64,000 nucleotides of DNA from Stichopus chloronotus (lineage: Eukaryota; Echinodermata; Holothuroidea; Aspidochirotida; Stichopodidae), in assembly GCA_021234535.1 (NCBI GenBank), contig CM037837.1, positions 4,380,218 to 4,444,217 on the forward strand, read 5' to 3'. Each line of letters begins with the position of its first letter. The first letter of the stretch is position 1. Of this stretch, positions 51,201-63,363 are shown piece after piece. The notes under the pieces were generated by a model. That model worked only from the letters and a program-made list of their open reading frames with translations, was not told where the DNA came from and searched no databases. The position numbers and the translations under genes are program-made.

Positions 51201-54200
51201 CATTATTAGGCATCTGATTATACCCGTTGTCATTTGTTTGAATACTGTGACAGCTTATAAGCTACTAAATTTAACACATGCACGACTGCATGTGTGGCAG
51301 CTCTGTCATTTGATCTACACATGCCTAATGTAGCCATGTGTACTGTTGGTTTGATTGTTTGCCTTAATGAGGGTGCCCTTGTTTGTTGTTATGTGACATC
51401 GGTGCAAGAGGTCTCTAGTGTTGTATTTTAAAACCAAAGATGCCAAGATCTATCAGTCTATTTCTGTGTTCTTCTCCAGTGTCTCAGAAAAAAGCTGGAT
51501 AAACAAAAGATCACTCACACAGAATTCCTTTTTCAGTCTGTCTTCCAAATTGGCCATGTATACTTCTGAGTTCAGGGACTAAAAAATTCTAGCATTTCAT
51601 GTGAGTCACTGTTTAGCTAGACCAAAAATTTCTCAATTGCTCACCTGCTGTCAAAGACGTTCTGTCCGAGGTCATACTTGTAAGTTGGAATGAAGGACAG
51701 GGTGCCCTCCTGAAACTGGTCAAATGCTCTTCTTTCTCGTATCGTCAGTAAAAGTTGGTCCTTTTCTCGAAGCACATGGAGTTTATTTGGAGCACTAAGG
51801 AACTTCACCGACTCAGCCCCCAGGTCCTCGAACCTGTAATTTAAGTCGCCAAGCCAAAAGATGTAGCTATGAAAAAAGAAAAAAAAGAAAAAGGAAATTA
51901 AAAAATGAAGTCTGATAAACTGAAAAAGGAAGCTGGTTTATTAGACCACGGAAAAATATGGCTCAAATCTGCTACGTCCTATTCTTAATTCCAAATACAG
52001 GAATGGATATCGTGGAACAGTGTAGTGTTGTTAATGATTTCCCTTCTGTAATATCATGTTAGTATCATGTTTATAATGATATAATTACTACAGCTGGTTG
52101 TTTTTGCATATTTAGTAATACAAAAAGAAATGCTATGTCCTTGCAATGGCTGTGCTAATAGCAGAATAAGCAGAATAGAGATACAGTAGGTGTCACTACT
52201 AGGCAACTTCTTGAAATCAGGCGAGCCAAGTTGTTTTTGCATTCTTTGCTAATTTCTTTATCTCTTGACTATTATGGTTGCTAGTTTTGTTGAAAATCTG
52301 CTTTTCTGTATACTGATATCTAAACATATTTGGTTGTACTTGCATATATATGACATGTCAGATGTGCATACTTGGTGGAGACTGGAGAGTACAGTACATA
52401 GTACTGTATGTAAACAGTATTCTGGTAGGTGTTGAGTGGTAGCATGAGAAGGGGACGCTAGATAAGAATGTGCCTTTGCAAGTGTCAAAGATTACCAGAC
52501 CATACAAACGATGTAGATAGAGTACCTGTACTGAGAGTACTGAGATGATGGACATTTAAGGAATACTGCAAAAGTTCAGTTAAACTTCTATCTTAATCTA
52601 CAGTAGTTCCTTAAAAGCACAGTCTATCTTGATAGTATAAAGGACTGCCACTACTTTCTAATTACAATAGAGATACTAATCTTTTCAATATAGTTTTGTC
52701 ATGGATCTTCACCACATATTGTCAACACTCTCTGTAGACATGTACTTGACAATAGAGTACACAACTGATCACAGTGCCTCTTACAGTACTGTACCTTGGT
52801 ACAAGAAAAGAAAATCTCAAATGGATAGTTGGATCAGATTCCCTTGTATTCACACTACTAGTTATGATCTCCCTTACGGGATCAGAAATTCTTCTAAAAA
52901 GGTAATGTAATCGCAAGACCATATCCTGAATGCAGAGGGGACCCCTGAGGTTTCCTTCTAAACTGCCTATCTTGCACACATGTGACCAAAAAGGAAAATT
53001 GTAGCAAAATATACACCAGATGTTGATTGACTAATTACCGAATGGTGACAATACCAGTAGAGGACTCATCATACAGTTGAGGTTTACGTTTTATCTTGTT
53101 TATCTTGTACAGTGTATTTTATAGAACTTTTCTTCCTGAACTGCTTACCTTGTACTGTGCACATACAGTATGGTAGACAGGAAGATGATAGTCACAAGAT
53201 AGAACCAACCATACAACAAACTGAGCAGCAATTGTTGAGGGCATCCTACCAGAAGGCTAATACAAATGAATTTTCTGTCTGTATCTTATTCCAAGAACCC
53301 ATTTTTGGGTGTCAAGAGCCCATCTCTTTCTCAAGTGAATGTAATGAACGGAAATGATGGATGAAAGATAGTTCACCATTAGACTTTAATCTTGAACTGT
53401 ACAGTTTCCATCTGTCTTCCTTATTATCTCTACTACAAGAACTGAATCTTGTGAGCATACTGTTCACGATGCAGAGGATATGAACGTCACTGAATAGTGA
53501 ATAATCGTGCCTTGATGAACCATAAAGCCAAAAGGCTTTGTGATTCCTTGCCACATGGTTATATTATAACAAAGTTGAATTATCCACATGACAAGTATAA
53601 GATCAACTGCAGTTATTTTTCTTGATACACCACAAGCCTTTAACTCAAAATGATCTTTATTTTGGGTAATCTGACATGACCGTGACATTTGACGTCCACC
53701 AAAAGCAATAGGGAACACCTACCCAGTATGGCCAACCCACACATCAAGTACAGTATGATATCAGTCTACATTACCCTTCTGGAAAGTCACTACCACATTT
53801 CCAACACTGGGCTTTGTTTGTACCATTTCTTTTTGGCACACTCCCAGTTTTTCGGTAGTTTACTTTGTACTGTTTCCACTTTTGGTCCTCAATTTCTGTA
53901 GCATTTTGATCAGAGATCATAAGTGCTCTCCCTAAGTCAAGTATCTCAGTTAAGTTGCAGTTCGGTTCCTTCAACACTCTTTGCCGCAATCGTGACGAAC
54001 TGCAACTTTGAATTATCTGTGATTTGATTTCTTTATCTATATCCATAAACTGACAATAATTTGCTAATTGCCTCAGCCTGGTGGTAAACACGTCCAACGT
54101 TTCGCCTTCCCCTTGCTTCGCTTGACGAAACTTGAAAATAGCGTATTCAGTATTTTGTATAAGTTGAAAATACTCCGTCAGCTTGGTTTTTGCTGTGTCA

Positions 54201-57200
54201 TAATCTGTAGAGTCTCCAGTTTCATTAAGTGTTTGAAACATTTCAGTAACGCTTTCCCCTCCAAAATGAAGTAACATTGCCCTTCTACGAGCTTCATCCT
54301 TGATATCAAATGCAATGAAGAAGTTTCCAATCAAAGTAGCCATTTCTCCCACCGCATGCCAATACTTGCATGATCCGAATTATCTCCGAGACTGAACTCA
54401 GGAAAATGTGGATAGGCCATTTTAATTGTCAGAATTTAATCGATTTTCTTCTAGTATTAAGGTCTTCCTTGAAGGTTTTCAGAGTCCAGGATCCCATCTT
54501 CATCCCCATTGTAAGATTTTGAGAAAACACACTGGAGATTCAGCAATGCATCTTGCTACTTGTATTTCTGATGATATATAACTGCAGATTATTCTCATAA
54601 TAAAGGCCAATACATCAAATATTTATGGAATGCCTTGATATACACAGGAGACAGTCAGTGGTAAACTGGGCAGGAGTCTTTGTTCTATCAAAGAGATAAA
54701 TGAAGCGCAGGTGACAGCTATCTGACCCCATGACTTCCCAGTTACTGAGACAACCTATGGAGGCCTCTGAGGGAGTGTTTGAAAAGTAAAAGTTATTCTC
54801 TACTTACAAATGCAGTACAGTATATGGAAAATGCTATTTCAAACATAACATGGTCCTGACTGGCTTCCATAGGCTGGGAAAATGCTATTTCAAACATGAC
54901 ATGGTCCTGATTGGCTTCCATAGGCTGAATAAGTTTGCAATGACATTGAGTTAACTGTGTCTGAAGGAATCAAACACTGCCAATAGTAATGTTGCACAAT
55001 GAAGCCCCATATGCATTTGTACGGTAGTTTATAATAACCACAATAATGGTGTTTAGGCTATTATTATTGTTTTATTGTGAAAAATTATCCCTTTCTCTCT
55101 ATTGATAAGCATTAAATTTCACAGGGTCGTGAACCTGTTAATAACAGACAACCTCATCAAGTTTAAAACAAATCTGACCCACGGATAAGGAACTATGGCA
55201 GTTTTAACATTTTTTATGTTTTACCCCATAACCTCATTAATATGCAAGATTTGGACACCAAAAACAACAGGGATCATCTACTCAATATGGGCAATCTACA
55301 AGCCAAAAATGAAATTACTCAGAGTTACCCTTCTTGAGATAGAGTGTTTACGAGCAACCGTCACACACATACACACACCCTTACACACACCCGTACATAC
55401 ACACACACACAACATCAGGACTGCATAGATTCCCCTGCCTATGGCAAGGAATCAAAAAGAAATGAGTTGCCACCTAAATTCACACACCAGGACACCACAC
55501 AATATACAGCAATGAATATACCCAATGGAAGAATGAGTATTCAAAAAAGTGCATTGTATGGAATGACTACAGATAGTTTGGGGTGCCTTTATGACTGTTA
55601 CTTTTCTTACACTGTCTCTTACACATCCTCCGGGAAGGACACATGCCGGTTGATATTACAGTTAAAATTGATATCTGGATTTCTGACCTTCTTGATTTCC
55701 TTTGAAGCATGAACTGGATAACTTTTATGATACAGACAAGAATTCGAATGCACTTGGAAGCTATGAAAGATACACAACAGTTTATCTGCTGATATGCAGT
55801 ATCAACCTCCAGAGATCTGCTAAATTAAAGCTGACTTAACTTACAGTGACAATCCACCCACAGTATGGTTCGGAGCCTGATGTGGTTTCCCATTACTTCT
55901 GGTGGATCTTGGAACTTTTTTAGACATGGTACAGTAAAACAAAGTCTGACACATTTTACCATACACCTTTACGAAACACACGTGTAACTATAACAACAGA
56001 CTCGATGGTTTATTTGATTTGAGAAACACATAGCAGCAGAAAGTCACAGTAGCACATGTTGTGCACCAAACCTTCATTTGCTTCAACCTCCTACGATGAG
56101 AATTCACAGTATCTACAAAACTGTAACTTCACAAAGGTGAAATCTTCACACTTGTAAGTGCAACCAGTCAGCCAAACAGCATTGATGAGATGGTGCCCTT
56201 TAAAAACTGTCACTGGTGTGCAAGCAGCTGTCACAAACTTGTCTATATTTGCTGATGATATGTCCAAAAGCACCATTTCTGGACTTTCTTCATCAGCGAT
56301 GATTTTTGCCTCTCAATTCCCTCAATGACTGTGACAAAATTTCTCTGACAAGTTGTTGGCGATGACAGCTATGATGGGGGTTATGTCAAACCTAATTCAT
56401 ATTTTATGATGTGCAGTAGGAGGCATTAGATTTTTCTTTTTGTTTGCAGTTGGCAGCTAACTCACAGATTCGATGCTTCTGAAGTATTTTGCAATTTAAA
56501 TTTTGTTGTGAAGGAAACCAAATTCAATGCATAATGGCATGACAGAGCATCTCTTGTTTGTACCGGCTCCACCAATGCCAAATTAAGCATTGCTGCAACA
56601 GTCAGTCACAGTTTGACAAATTGTAACCACCTAAGTGGGTAGCAGTATAGATATAAATGTCTGTATGTATGACGTATTTACTAAAGTTTGGTTTACTTAT
56701 GAGGAACTACATATAAACAGAGTTTACAGTACAAATACTGTACACAGAACAAGAGAAGTAATGTACATTTGTCTGGTAAATGGTCACTTGGTACTGTACA
56801 GATTACTTCCTCATATGGCAAAATCAGTCTACTGTAGATATTCCCACAAACTGTGCACAAGCTGCAGGACACTAACTACTTACAACTTCATGAATGTTTA
56901 ACACCCTGTAAATTTCACAAAATGACACACATATTTCCTAATCATCAAAAACTTTTAGACTCAATGAGTGAAGAATATACAGCCTACAGCCTGCTGCAGC
57001 CTATGTTGCAAGAAATTCACTGTGCCACATTTTTATTTTCTGCTCAAAGCACATAACCTCTGTAAGGTCAGCCAGATTCACTTTTACAATAATTCATTTA
57101 CTCTCACACAGCAAAGTTGTTCATTGAAGTTAAAACTGTGTTAGACCGGTACAGGTTTCATACACTGTTGTACTGTATGTCCAGCACTTACATTTCCACA

Positions 57201-59122
57201 CTGTTACGGATTTCCCTCCTGAGGTTTTCTCGACACGTACTGCCGCCCTCTGTTTACTGTGGAATTTGACTGTTTTGTTTTTGAATGTTTAAAGCATTTG
57301 TATTGTTTGCATATATATGGCACCTGCAGTTGAGAATGAGGTGCCATTTTTTTAAGGCCCAGCATTAGGTAGAAGAAAGAGCTTGCTGTCTTGTTGTTTT
57401 TATTGTTTCTTCAATCTTTATGCTCAAGTCTAGAAACTAGAAGTGAATTGGACAGTTTTTGCTACACACTATTCAAATTTGTCAGACCATTGTAAGACCA
57501 TGCTAAGACTCATTACGACATGACAAAAAAGCATTGTCAGGCCACAGAAAATAGAGAAAGAATATGCAGGTAACCTTTTCAACAGTGACATTATATTTCC
57601 TTGAAATTATTGTGCAACCTCAAAAACCAGCAAAAACGGTGCCATGTTTCACTTTTTATCTATGCAAAGTATAAAAGACTCATAGCACACTAAAATGTAA
57701 GCATTTACAAACCTAAAGAAGAATGCAACTGCTGAATTTCAAAATTGAAAACCATCCAAGAGTCATCAACTTACAAACCGAGGGTGAAATAACTGGCATA
57801 CTGCCAGTTTATTTGAGATTCGTCTTTTCCAAGTGCTGCTTCAACTCCAAACTCAGGACTGATGTTGCCTTGACGACCATATATGTGTCCACATTGTTTA
57901 AAAACAAACTTTGCAATCATATTGCAGAAATGGTTCACTGCTGGTATGTTTCTACTGCAAATGGAGTCATTAAAATGGATACTTGAATTAAGGACTGGTG
58001 TGAATCCAGGACTTGTGGCTTTATCAACACAACATTACAGCAGCAGAGGAGTAAACCATGTCATACCGATCATATCCAACCATGAATCAGCAAACATGTA
58101 TGAACTATTCAGGTCCTAAAGAAATGACACCATTCTCTGATCACTGCCCATCCCACAACTCACCAGGTTTGATTATTTACGAGTAACAAACTTTTCTGTC
58201 CCCACAGAACTAATATAGCACATTCCAATACCATGCTAGAACCAGCTAGTGTCCTTTGACACCACCTCTATCTCTTTGCCCTAGTCCAAAGTGGATTAGT
58301 GCCTGCTTCCCAAACCTCATCCAAAGGTGAATGTTGCCACAGTAACTTTCTTGTCTCTGTTTTTTTACACATTTTGGTAATTACTGCATAAATTCGGAAG
58401 GACTTCTACTTTGGTGGATCCCCTTCCTTGCTTCAGACGCCTCATTTTCAGATTCTTCTATGAGGTTAAAGATTACCAGCTGTTACTAGCTGACCCACTA
58501 AAACCCGATAAATAAAGGATACTTATCAACGATTCGTGGTTCAGAGGCGTCTAAGGTTGTCAAGGAATAAATCCACGAAGACAGAATTCCTTAGAAAAAC
58601 AGAGATAGTGAAAATTTCACAGAAATCCGAGAGCAGTAATGATGACCAACTAGCACTTTTGGGTGGTAGATAGGGAAGGAGGAGCTAGTCCATTGTGGGT
58701 TAGGGCGAAGGTAAAGGCGGGGTCAAAGGTTACCAGTAGTAATGCTAGCACAGTAGAGGGACGTGCATTAGTTAGATGGAGACAGGTAAGTTCAGAACGA
58801 TGTAACTTCTGCAATATTTGCGTGGAGACAGGTAAGTGAAGAGCAAAGTAAATTAATTTCCCTTCTTTGCTGCCACGATTCTGACCGGTATTCCGATAAA
58901 CGAATATCTCACCATCAGTGAGTCTACCGAAGGAAAAAGTACTCACTCGTGATACAGAATGTGTGGCGTGTTTGTCAGTAGGTATCTTTGACTGGCTACT
59001 ATCTGGTAATATTCTTTATCCCTTTGGTCCCATTGATCCTGATGAGGCGCCATGTGAGCTGAAACGAAACATAAACTCCTGCCATAGCAGTCCAGCCTGA
59101 TTGATGCAGCACCTTTGTTACC
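42185..59122 (-). CDS. Inositol polyphosphate 5-phosphatase with SKICH domain (INPP5K/INPP5J type), 3' part
   Basis: Six exons on the minus strand: 59122-58947, 51866-51645, 46500-46329, 45006-44869, 44230-44033 and probably 42211-42185. Phases agree at every junction (2, 2, 0, 0, 0), giving about 310 residues. Catalytic signatures in order are GNKGAAS, SAHMAPH, FWLGDLNYR (metal and phosphate site), FQEG...PTYKYD, PAWTDRILW and SDHKPV. A SKICH domain with WDWIGLYK follows. Known activity of this family is removal of the 5-phosphate from PtdIns(4,5)P2, PtdIns(3,4,5)P3 and soluble inositol phosphates; SKICH directs membrane or ER localisation. The N-terminal part of the catalytic domain is encoded beyond 64000. 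INPP5J and INPP5K cannot be distinguished here. Confidence 0.92.
44033..44230 (-). CDS. 5-phosphatase exon: rest of SKICH domain
   Basis: 66 codons in phase 0. It continues the SKICH domain with IGFQTVQRSYCTYVWAVEVD, matching 'VGFRH..DYV.YVW' of the family. It ends YVLCYNSR and CVLGVSNVFR, the final strands where family members have LCYYS and G.S..F. Acceptor GGCTTTCAG, donor AGG|GTGAGT. Confidence 0.93.
44480..44640 (+). mobile_element. LINE 3' end remnant in a phosphatase intron
   Basis: Plus-strand frame reads CKLWNSLPVAVTEA, then VNVNTYKNRLHEHW. This is the 'LWN.LP..V..A.S...FK..LD..W' motif at the C-terminus of CR1/Jockey-type LINE polymerases. It sits antisense in the intron between the two SKICH exons. 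Confidence 0.8.
44869..45006 (-). CDS. 5-phosphatase exon: start of SKICH domain
   Basis: 46 codons in phase 0 on both sides. A beta-strand-rich stretch (VVMPRVVFDP, VSTCVYTIAMD) leads to SSWDWIGLYK, the hallmark of the SKICH domain shared with INPP5K, INPP5J and TAX1BP1/CALCOCO2. Acceptor TTTGTGTCAG, donor AAG|GTGATT. Confidence 0.92.
46329..46500 (-). CDS. 5-phosphatase exon: PAWTDRILW and SDHKPV motifs
   Basis: The acceptor TTTAAAG gives phase 2, completing Ser, then PKQRVPAWTDRILW, the signature motif of 5-phosphatases. QMTYTSHGDVLWSDHKPVWADF follows in two blocks; the Asp-His of SDHKPV is catalytic in the family. The donor is CAG|GTAAGA in phase 0. Confidence 0.95.
46660..46790. repeat. 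Short tandem repeat of ~23-bp units
   Basis: ACAAATTATACTTGTTG variants recur about six times (GTAGACAAATTATACTGG, TTGGCAAATTATACTTG, TTGACAAATTACACTTG and others). Lies in the intron upstream of the exon at 46329-46500. The remaining intron (to 51644) holds only simple runs, such as a C-run at 49410-49423 and an 18-bp repeat at 49519-49560. Confidence 0.75.
51645..51866 (-). CDS. 5-phosphatase exon: FWLGDLNYR motif
   Basis: 222 nt: one base, 73 codons, two bases. It reads YIFWLGDLNYRFED, then LREKDQLLLTI, FDQFQEGTLSF and IPTYKYDLGQNVFDS. The Asp and Asn of GDLNYR are active-site residues in this superfamily. Acceptor TTTTTTCATAG, donor AGCAG|GTGAGC. Confidence 0.94.
53771..54420 (-). pseudogene. 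Broken Gypsy-type retrotransposon gag
   Basis: A minus-strand frame of 193 codons (54352-53771) carries FFIAFDIKDEARRRAMLLHF, a GETLDVFTTRLRQLA block and a terminal CWKCG, the start of a CCHC zinc knuckle, then a stop. The preceding RWEKW block typical of this gag family lies in another frame just upstream (about 54340-54420), so a frameshift separates the two. The zinc knuckle is cut short, and no protease, polymerase or LTR is seen nearby. It lies inside the 7-kb phosphatase intron, on the same strand as that gene. Confidence 0.85.
54826..54927. repeat. 51-bp tandem duplication
   Basis: Bases 54826-54876 and 54877-54927 (GGAAAATGCTATTTCAAACA... to ...CCATAGGCT) differ at only two or three positions. 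In the phosphatase intron. Confidence 0.9.
55362..55412. repeat. (CA)n microsatellite
   Basis: Interrupted CA repeats (CACACACATACACACACCC and similar) in the phosphatase intron. The rest of this intron, 55413-58946, shows no coding signal. Confidence 0.9.
58947..59122 (-). CDS. 5-phosphatase exon: GNKGA motif
   Basis: 58 codons plus two bases. Acceptor TTTTCCAG in phase 0, then GNKGAASIRL, FVSAHMAPHQDQ and a helix leading to TPHILYH. The donor CACGA|GTGAGT is phase 2. Joining to the next exon makes an Asp, giving HILYHD-YIFWLGD, as in human INPP5K (ILDHDLIIWFGD). No upstream exon is recognisable between 59123 and 64000. Confidence 0.92.
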
Positions 59123-59730
59123 CTGGAAAAGGAAAAAAAAAAGATCAAACATATTTACGATTTTCATGACTGTCACAACTTTTCAAAAAACCAGAATGCA
59201 CAAACGCATTGTAGTTTCGATGATCTAATTATGACCCATATTTTTCTGAGCCTCATACTTAGGATTAGGATGTGTGCCAAGCACCGCTGGAAAAAGTGTA
59301 AATTTCTCAAGGAGGCTAATTAAGTTGAATTTCCCAGCAGACCTAACATGGCTATCTATCCCAAAGCGATTGTCATATTAGCGTACTGTAGGGTCAATGG
59401 GTCCGCCATAGGATCCCTTGTGGGGTCCAGGGACAAACACGGTAGGGGCCCATCGGGCAGATTCCCCGGAAACTCAGCGATTTTAGCATTTTTGGATGTG
59501 TCCGAACCATTTGAAATCCATGCGTAATTTCAACTCCCTAAATTGAAGAATGTTACTTTATTGGGTGAAAACACGATAGTTTGACCAGAACTAGAGCACC
59601 AATGGTGCAGTAGCTCAAACCAAACTAAAAAATAGATGCACTGAGGATTCATTGATCTCATTAGTACGAAGTAATAGCTTATTTGGACCTATTTAAACTA
59701 ATTGATGAACATTTTATGATTGCATGGTGT

Positions 59731-60521
59731 CAGTTGGGTATTGCGGGGGGTGGACATCCCCTCCTCGATTGTCCATCATAGATACATACAGCATGCTAAT
59801 AGCAAAAGGTGAGGGTATTTCTGGGACATACAGCATGTGGTGTAAGTTTGGGGGGGCTCTCCTTCCCTCAACACACATGAGTATGCCCATGAATGGTAGG
59901 ATTGCAGGTCACAAGATACCATAGAAACATTTTGTTGGCCTGAGAAAGACCCACCCCCCAAAAAATAGTAGAGGTGGTGTAGACTTTTGGAAACTAATTT
60001 ATTCTGCAATGGACACTGTGTAGAACAGTTGTAAAATGACCACCTGTTGAAATGTTGACTTGTATCTTTATAACCTCTTTACTGTGGGTGATACTCCCCT
60101 TGGGTGTGGGTGATACTAGCCACCACCTGGTGAGATGTAAACTTGTATCTTTAAAACCCTTTTAGTGTGGGTGTATTCTCAGACACAGCATGAAAGTCAC
60201 TACTTAACAACTACAGTGATGAGGTTTCAAGAAAATCTAACATTTGCAGGAGGAGGAATTTTGGATGTATTTTTCAAAGAACAGCCCCCTCCAAAAAATT
60301 GCAAATGGGTGTTAAATCCTATACACCCATGCACATCACGAACACTAAAATATTCCTTTATCAAATTTTGCATTGTCATATCCCCCTCAATGTCCCCTGC
60401 ACTTACATATATGCCTACCAAGTGCTTTGTGCAAAGCTGAGGGTATTTGGGGACATGTCTACCCCCCGGCAAACTTTGGGGTTGGCTCTTCTTCCCCTGC
60501 AAAATCCTGTGTACACCACTG
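59731..60521. mobile_element. Probable 791-bp hAT-like element
   Basis: Left end CAGTTGGGTATTGCGGGG and, complemented, right end CAGTGGTGTACACAGG. The flanking 8-mers CATGGTGT (59723-59730) and CATGTTGT (60522-60529) match at 7 of 8. G-runs lie near each end. Internal sequence includes a tandem pair (about 60050 and 60135) of ACTTGTATCTTTAWAACC followed by GTGTGGGTG. No transposase frame. Confidence 0.6.
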
Positions 60522-61559
60522 CATGTTGTGATCACAGGTAACACACATAAAAAAAATACATGTTTTTCCCAACATTAAGATGCAAATAAAAAATCAAGAC
60601 CTAACTCCCCTTACCCCCTCATTCTCAAAAGCAAGGAAAGGAAATGCCTCCTTGTCCCAAGTAAAAATAATAGAACTAAGCTACTTTTAAGTTCTTATCA
60701 CTGCCATACTAATTATGTATGTAAAATTATGCTGGTCAATATCACAGTGAGCTACAGTAATCAAGACACAAATTAAAAGAACAGTTTTGACATACAGCAA
60801 TATTGATGTACTCACATTTGCATTACCACAGGTCCAAAGATTCACATTTAATATCTGACAATATTTTGGCAGTGGCTAAAATCCCCTAGTCCTACTTGAC
60901 AAGTGGCAGAGGACAAACCCTATTTTGTATCAACTTTTTCAGTTTTAATTACAGTCTGACTTTAGCAGTGCAATCCTTTACTTTCAACAAGGGAGTTCCC
61001 CTGTTTCAAATGCTAGATTTCCTTGAATAACAACTCACTGCCCATCTAATTGTCCAGTAGCTTCTGGTATTTACACACATTATACAGTTGCAGTTAGCAA
61101 ACAATCTGGTGTTAGCTCTCTGCTGCCACAAGGAACTTAGAATAAAGAGTTGTCAGGAGACCAGATAACTTTGCAAGAAAGAGAAATTGTTAATTACCAC
61201 TCATGATGAATTATGATGCCCACAGAATCACTCCCTCAAGCAATTTACACTTGAATCAGAAGTAAAAAGAGCCCTGTGTCATGAAGCTATCTACTAACAT
61301 TTAAAGCATTAAGCACCTCCCTTTAAACTAACCTAAACAACCTCACAAGACTGACCTCTTGTACACAGAGAATAGAGTGTAAAGAAAAACAGGGAGTAAA
61401 ACTGATTTTGTGAAACTTGTTAAAATATTGGGGTGGCACAAAATCTGCGAGAAAGGTATCAAAAGTATCCTTTATCCCAAATTGGAGTAGTACTTGGTAA
61501 TCTGTGCATGCCAGTCGTCCTTCTAAGTAACTTTGAAGATAATTTTATGATCCATCTAG

Positions 61560-61930
61560 GAGAAAATAGCATTTCAAAATATTTACAACTATGGCCTCAA
61601 CTGAACTTTGGATGACCTTTGACCTTAATTTTTACACCCTGCTGGAAGCCCTTCAAAAGTCGATTGACTAAACTATGTTTGGTAAATATGGGACCCACAG
61701 ACTCAAAGCAATCCCTTATCAAAGATATTTGCACTGTTTTGACTTCTAACGACCTCGTATGACCTTGGATCAAAAATCTGTGTACAACCCTAAAGAACCA
61801 CTACATAAGAAATACTACGACCCAGTTTCAAGAACATGCAGTGCTATTTGTGGGAGGAGATACGTTTTGAAGATATTCACATAATGGCCTTTAATGACCC
61901 CTAAATGACCTTTGACCTTAACTTCTTGAA
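61560..61930. repeat. Three diverged ~145-bp tandem copies and a linked hairpin
   Basis: Related blocks near 61575, 61718 and 61866 share AAATATTT.CA...TGGCCT and TGACCTTTGACCTTAA. Downstream, at 62078-62099, AGCTCAAA and TTTGAGCT form a perfect 8-bp stem after a GATAGATAGACAGA stretch. The layout suggests the 3' part of a short interspersed or inverted-repeat element. Confidence 0.55.
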
Positions 61931-63232
61931 CACGACAGGTAGCCTAATCTTCAACGACCAATGTGTCTGAGTTTCGTTAAAAATCCGTCCACGAATGTGC
62001 GCCTGAGAGCAATAAAGGCAGTGTGGACAGACATGATAGAGAGATAGATAGACAGAGTGACGGTGGCGGATCACAATAGCTCAAACAGTTCTTTGAGCTG
62101 GTTTGAGCTAAAAAATCACTGATATTGCTTCGAAATCAAAACATTCTATGAAATGTTGCACATGTAGAGTAAGACTGTAAGACGTAAGATTGTGTGCAGC
62201 CTTCCAAAAATTTTAAGGAGTGATATCCTAATGTAGTGGGTGTATATCAAATAGCCTAACCATCTTGGCAATTCATATTTCCTTACTACAGGGAACAACC
62301 AACATTTTGTTAGTTGCAGGCTTCACAGTTTTTCAAGGAATATTGAAACATTTTTTTTTTTGCTTTGATCATTGATCCTAGTCACTCTAAAATGTTTAGA
62401 CTAAAGCTTTGAAGAAGCAGACTATTGGTTTCGTGAAGAGATTTGGACATAGAAATATGTGTTCATTTTTGTATTTCTGTGGGTTGCCATATGTCCGCCA
62501 GCTGTTATTCTGCAGATAATTTGCGTACGCAGGGCTAAGGCAGGCATAAGCTTATAATTGACAAGGATGTATACGTAGAATCCTCTGGAAACATTTGCTA
62601 ACGTTGTTTTTTTCATATATATAACTTGAAAAATGTTGATTATGAGTAAAAAATAAGGGCATTCATTTACAAGAATAGTAATTTACTTCAATTTGGTGAA
62701 GCTTGAGTGTGGATGGGGCATTTGGGATACACATTTGAATGGATTTATTTACCAGTTATTTTCGGATGAAACTATTTAGGGAAACACGTTTGACCTCTAC
62801 CATACTGTGATCGAAAGAAGCATGGTATACAAGATACACCCGACCGGGAGTGTAAGTGGTATACCAAAATGATATTTTGAAAACGTTTAAAACGGTTTTG
62901 GTTCTTCAGCGTGTGCAATGCGTATGTTGCTCACGTTGTACGTACAGTACACTGCATTAAATTCCAATGTGATTCATGCATTGGCAGGGAGCTGACACTC
63001 ACGAGTTCATGTGGTTTGGTTAACATGGCTCGCCTACACTACTGTATACTGCAGTCCCTTTGTAAGCTGCGTTGATATACTGATATACCTGGTGTGGAAT
63101 AGTCTGTTACTGGGGCTTACAGAAAATTCCAAACCACAAGCTTCAAGGTGTGTTCAAGGTGTGCAAGAAAGCCGCGTACTTTACCGGGCATATTGCACAC
63201 AAGTTAGCATTTTAGTAAGAAGACAATGAAAG

Positions 63233-63363
63233 ATTAAAATTAAGTAAACAATGGCGCAAGACGTAAAAACTAGAGGGTCAATGACGCAAACTTCGACTAA
63301 AGACGGCATACAAGTTAGTAACGCTATTAAAATTAAGTAAACAATGGCACAAGACGTAAAAAC
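63233..63363. repeat. 38-bp direct repeat, 93 bp apart
   Basis: ATTAAAATTAAGTAAACAAT followed by GGCGCAAGACGTAAAAAC at 63233-63270 recurs at 63326-63363 with one mismatch (G to A). A similar ACAAGTTAG precedes each. Confidence 0.9.
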
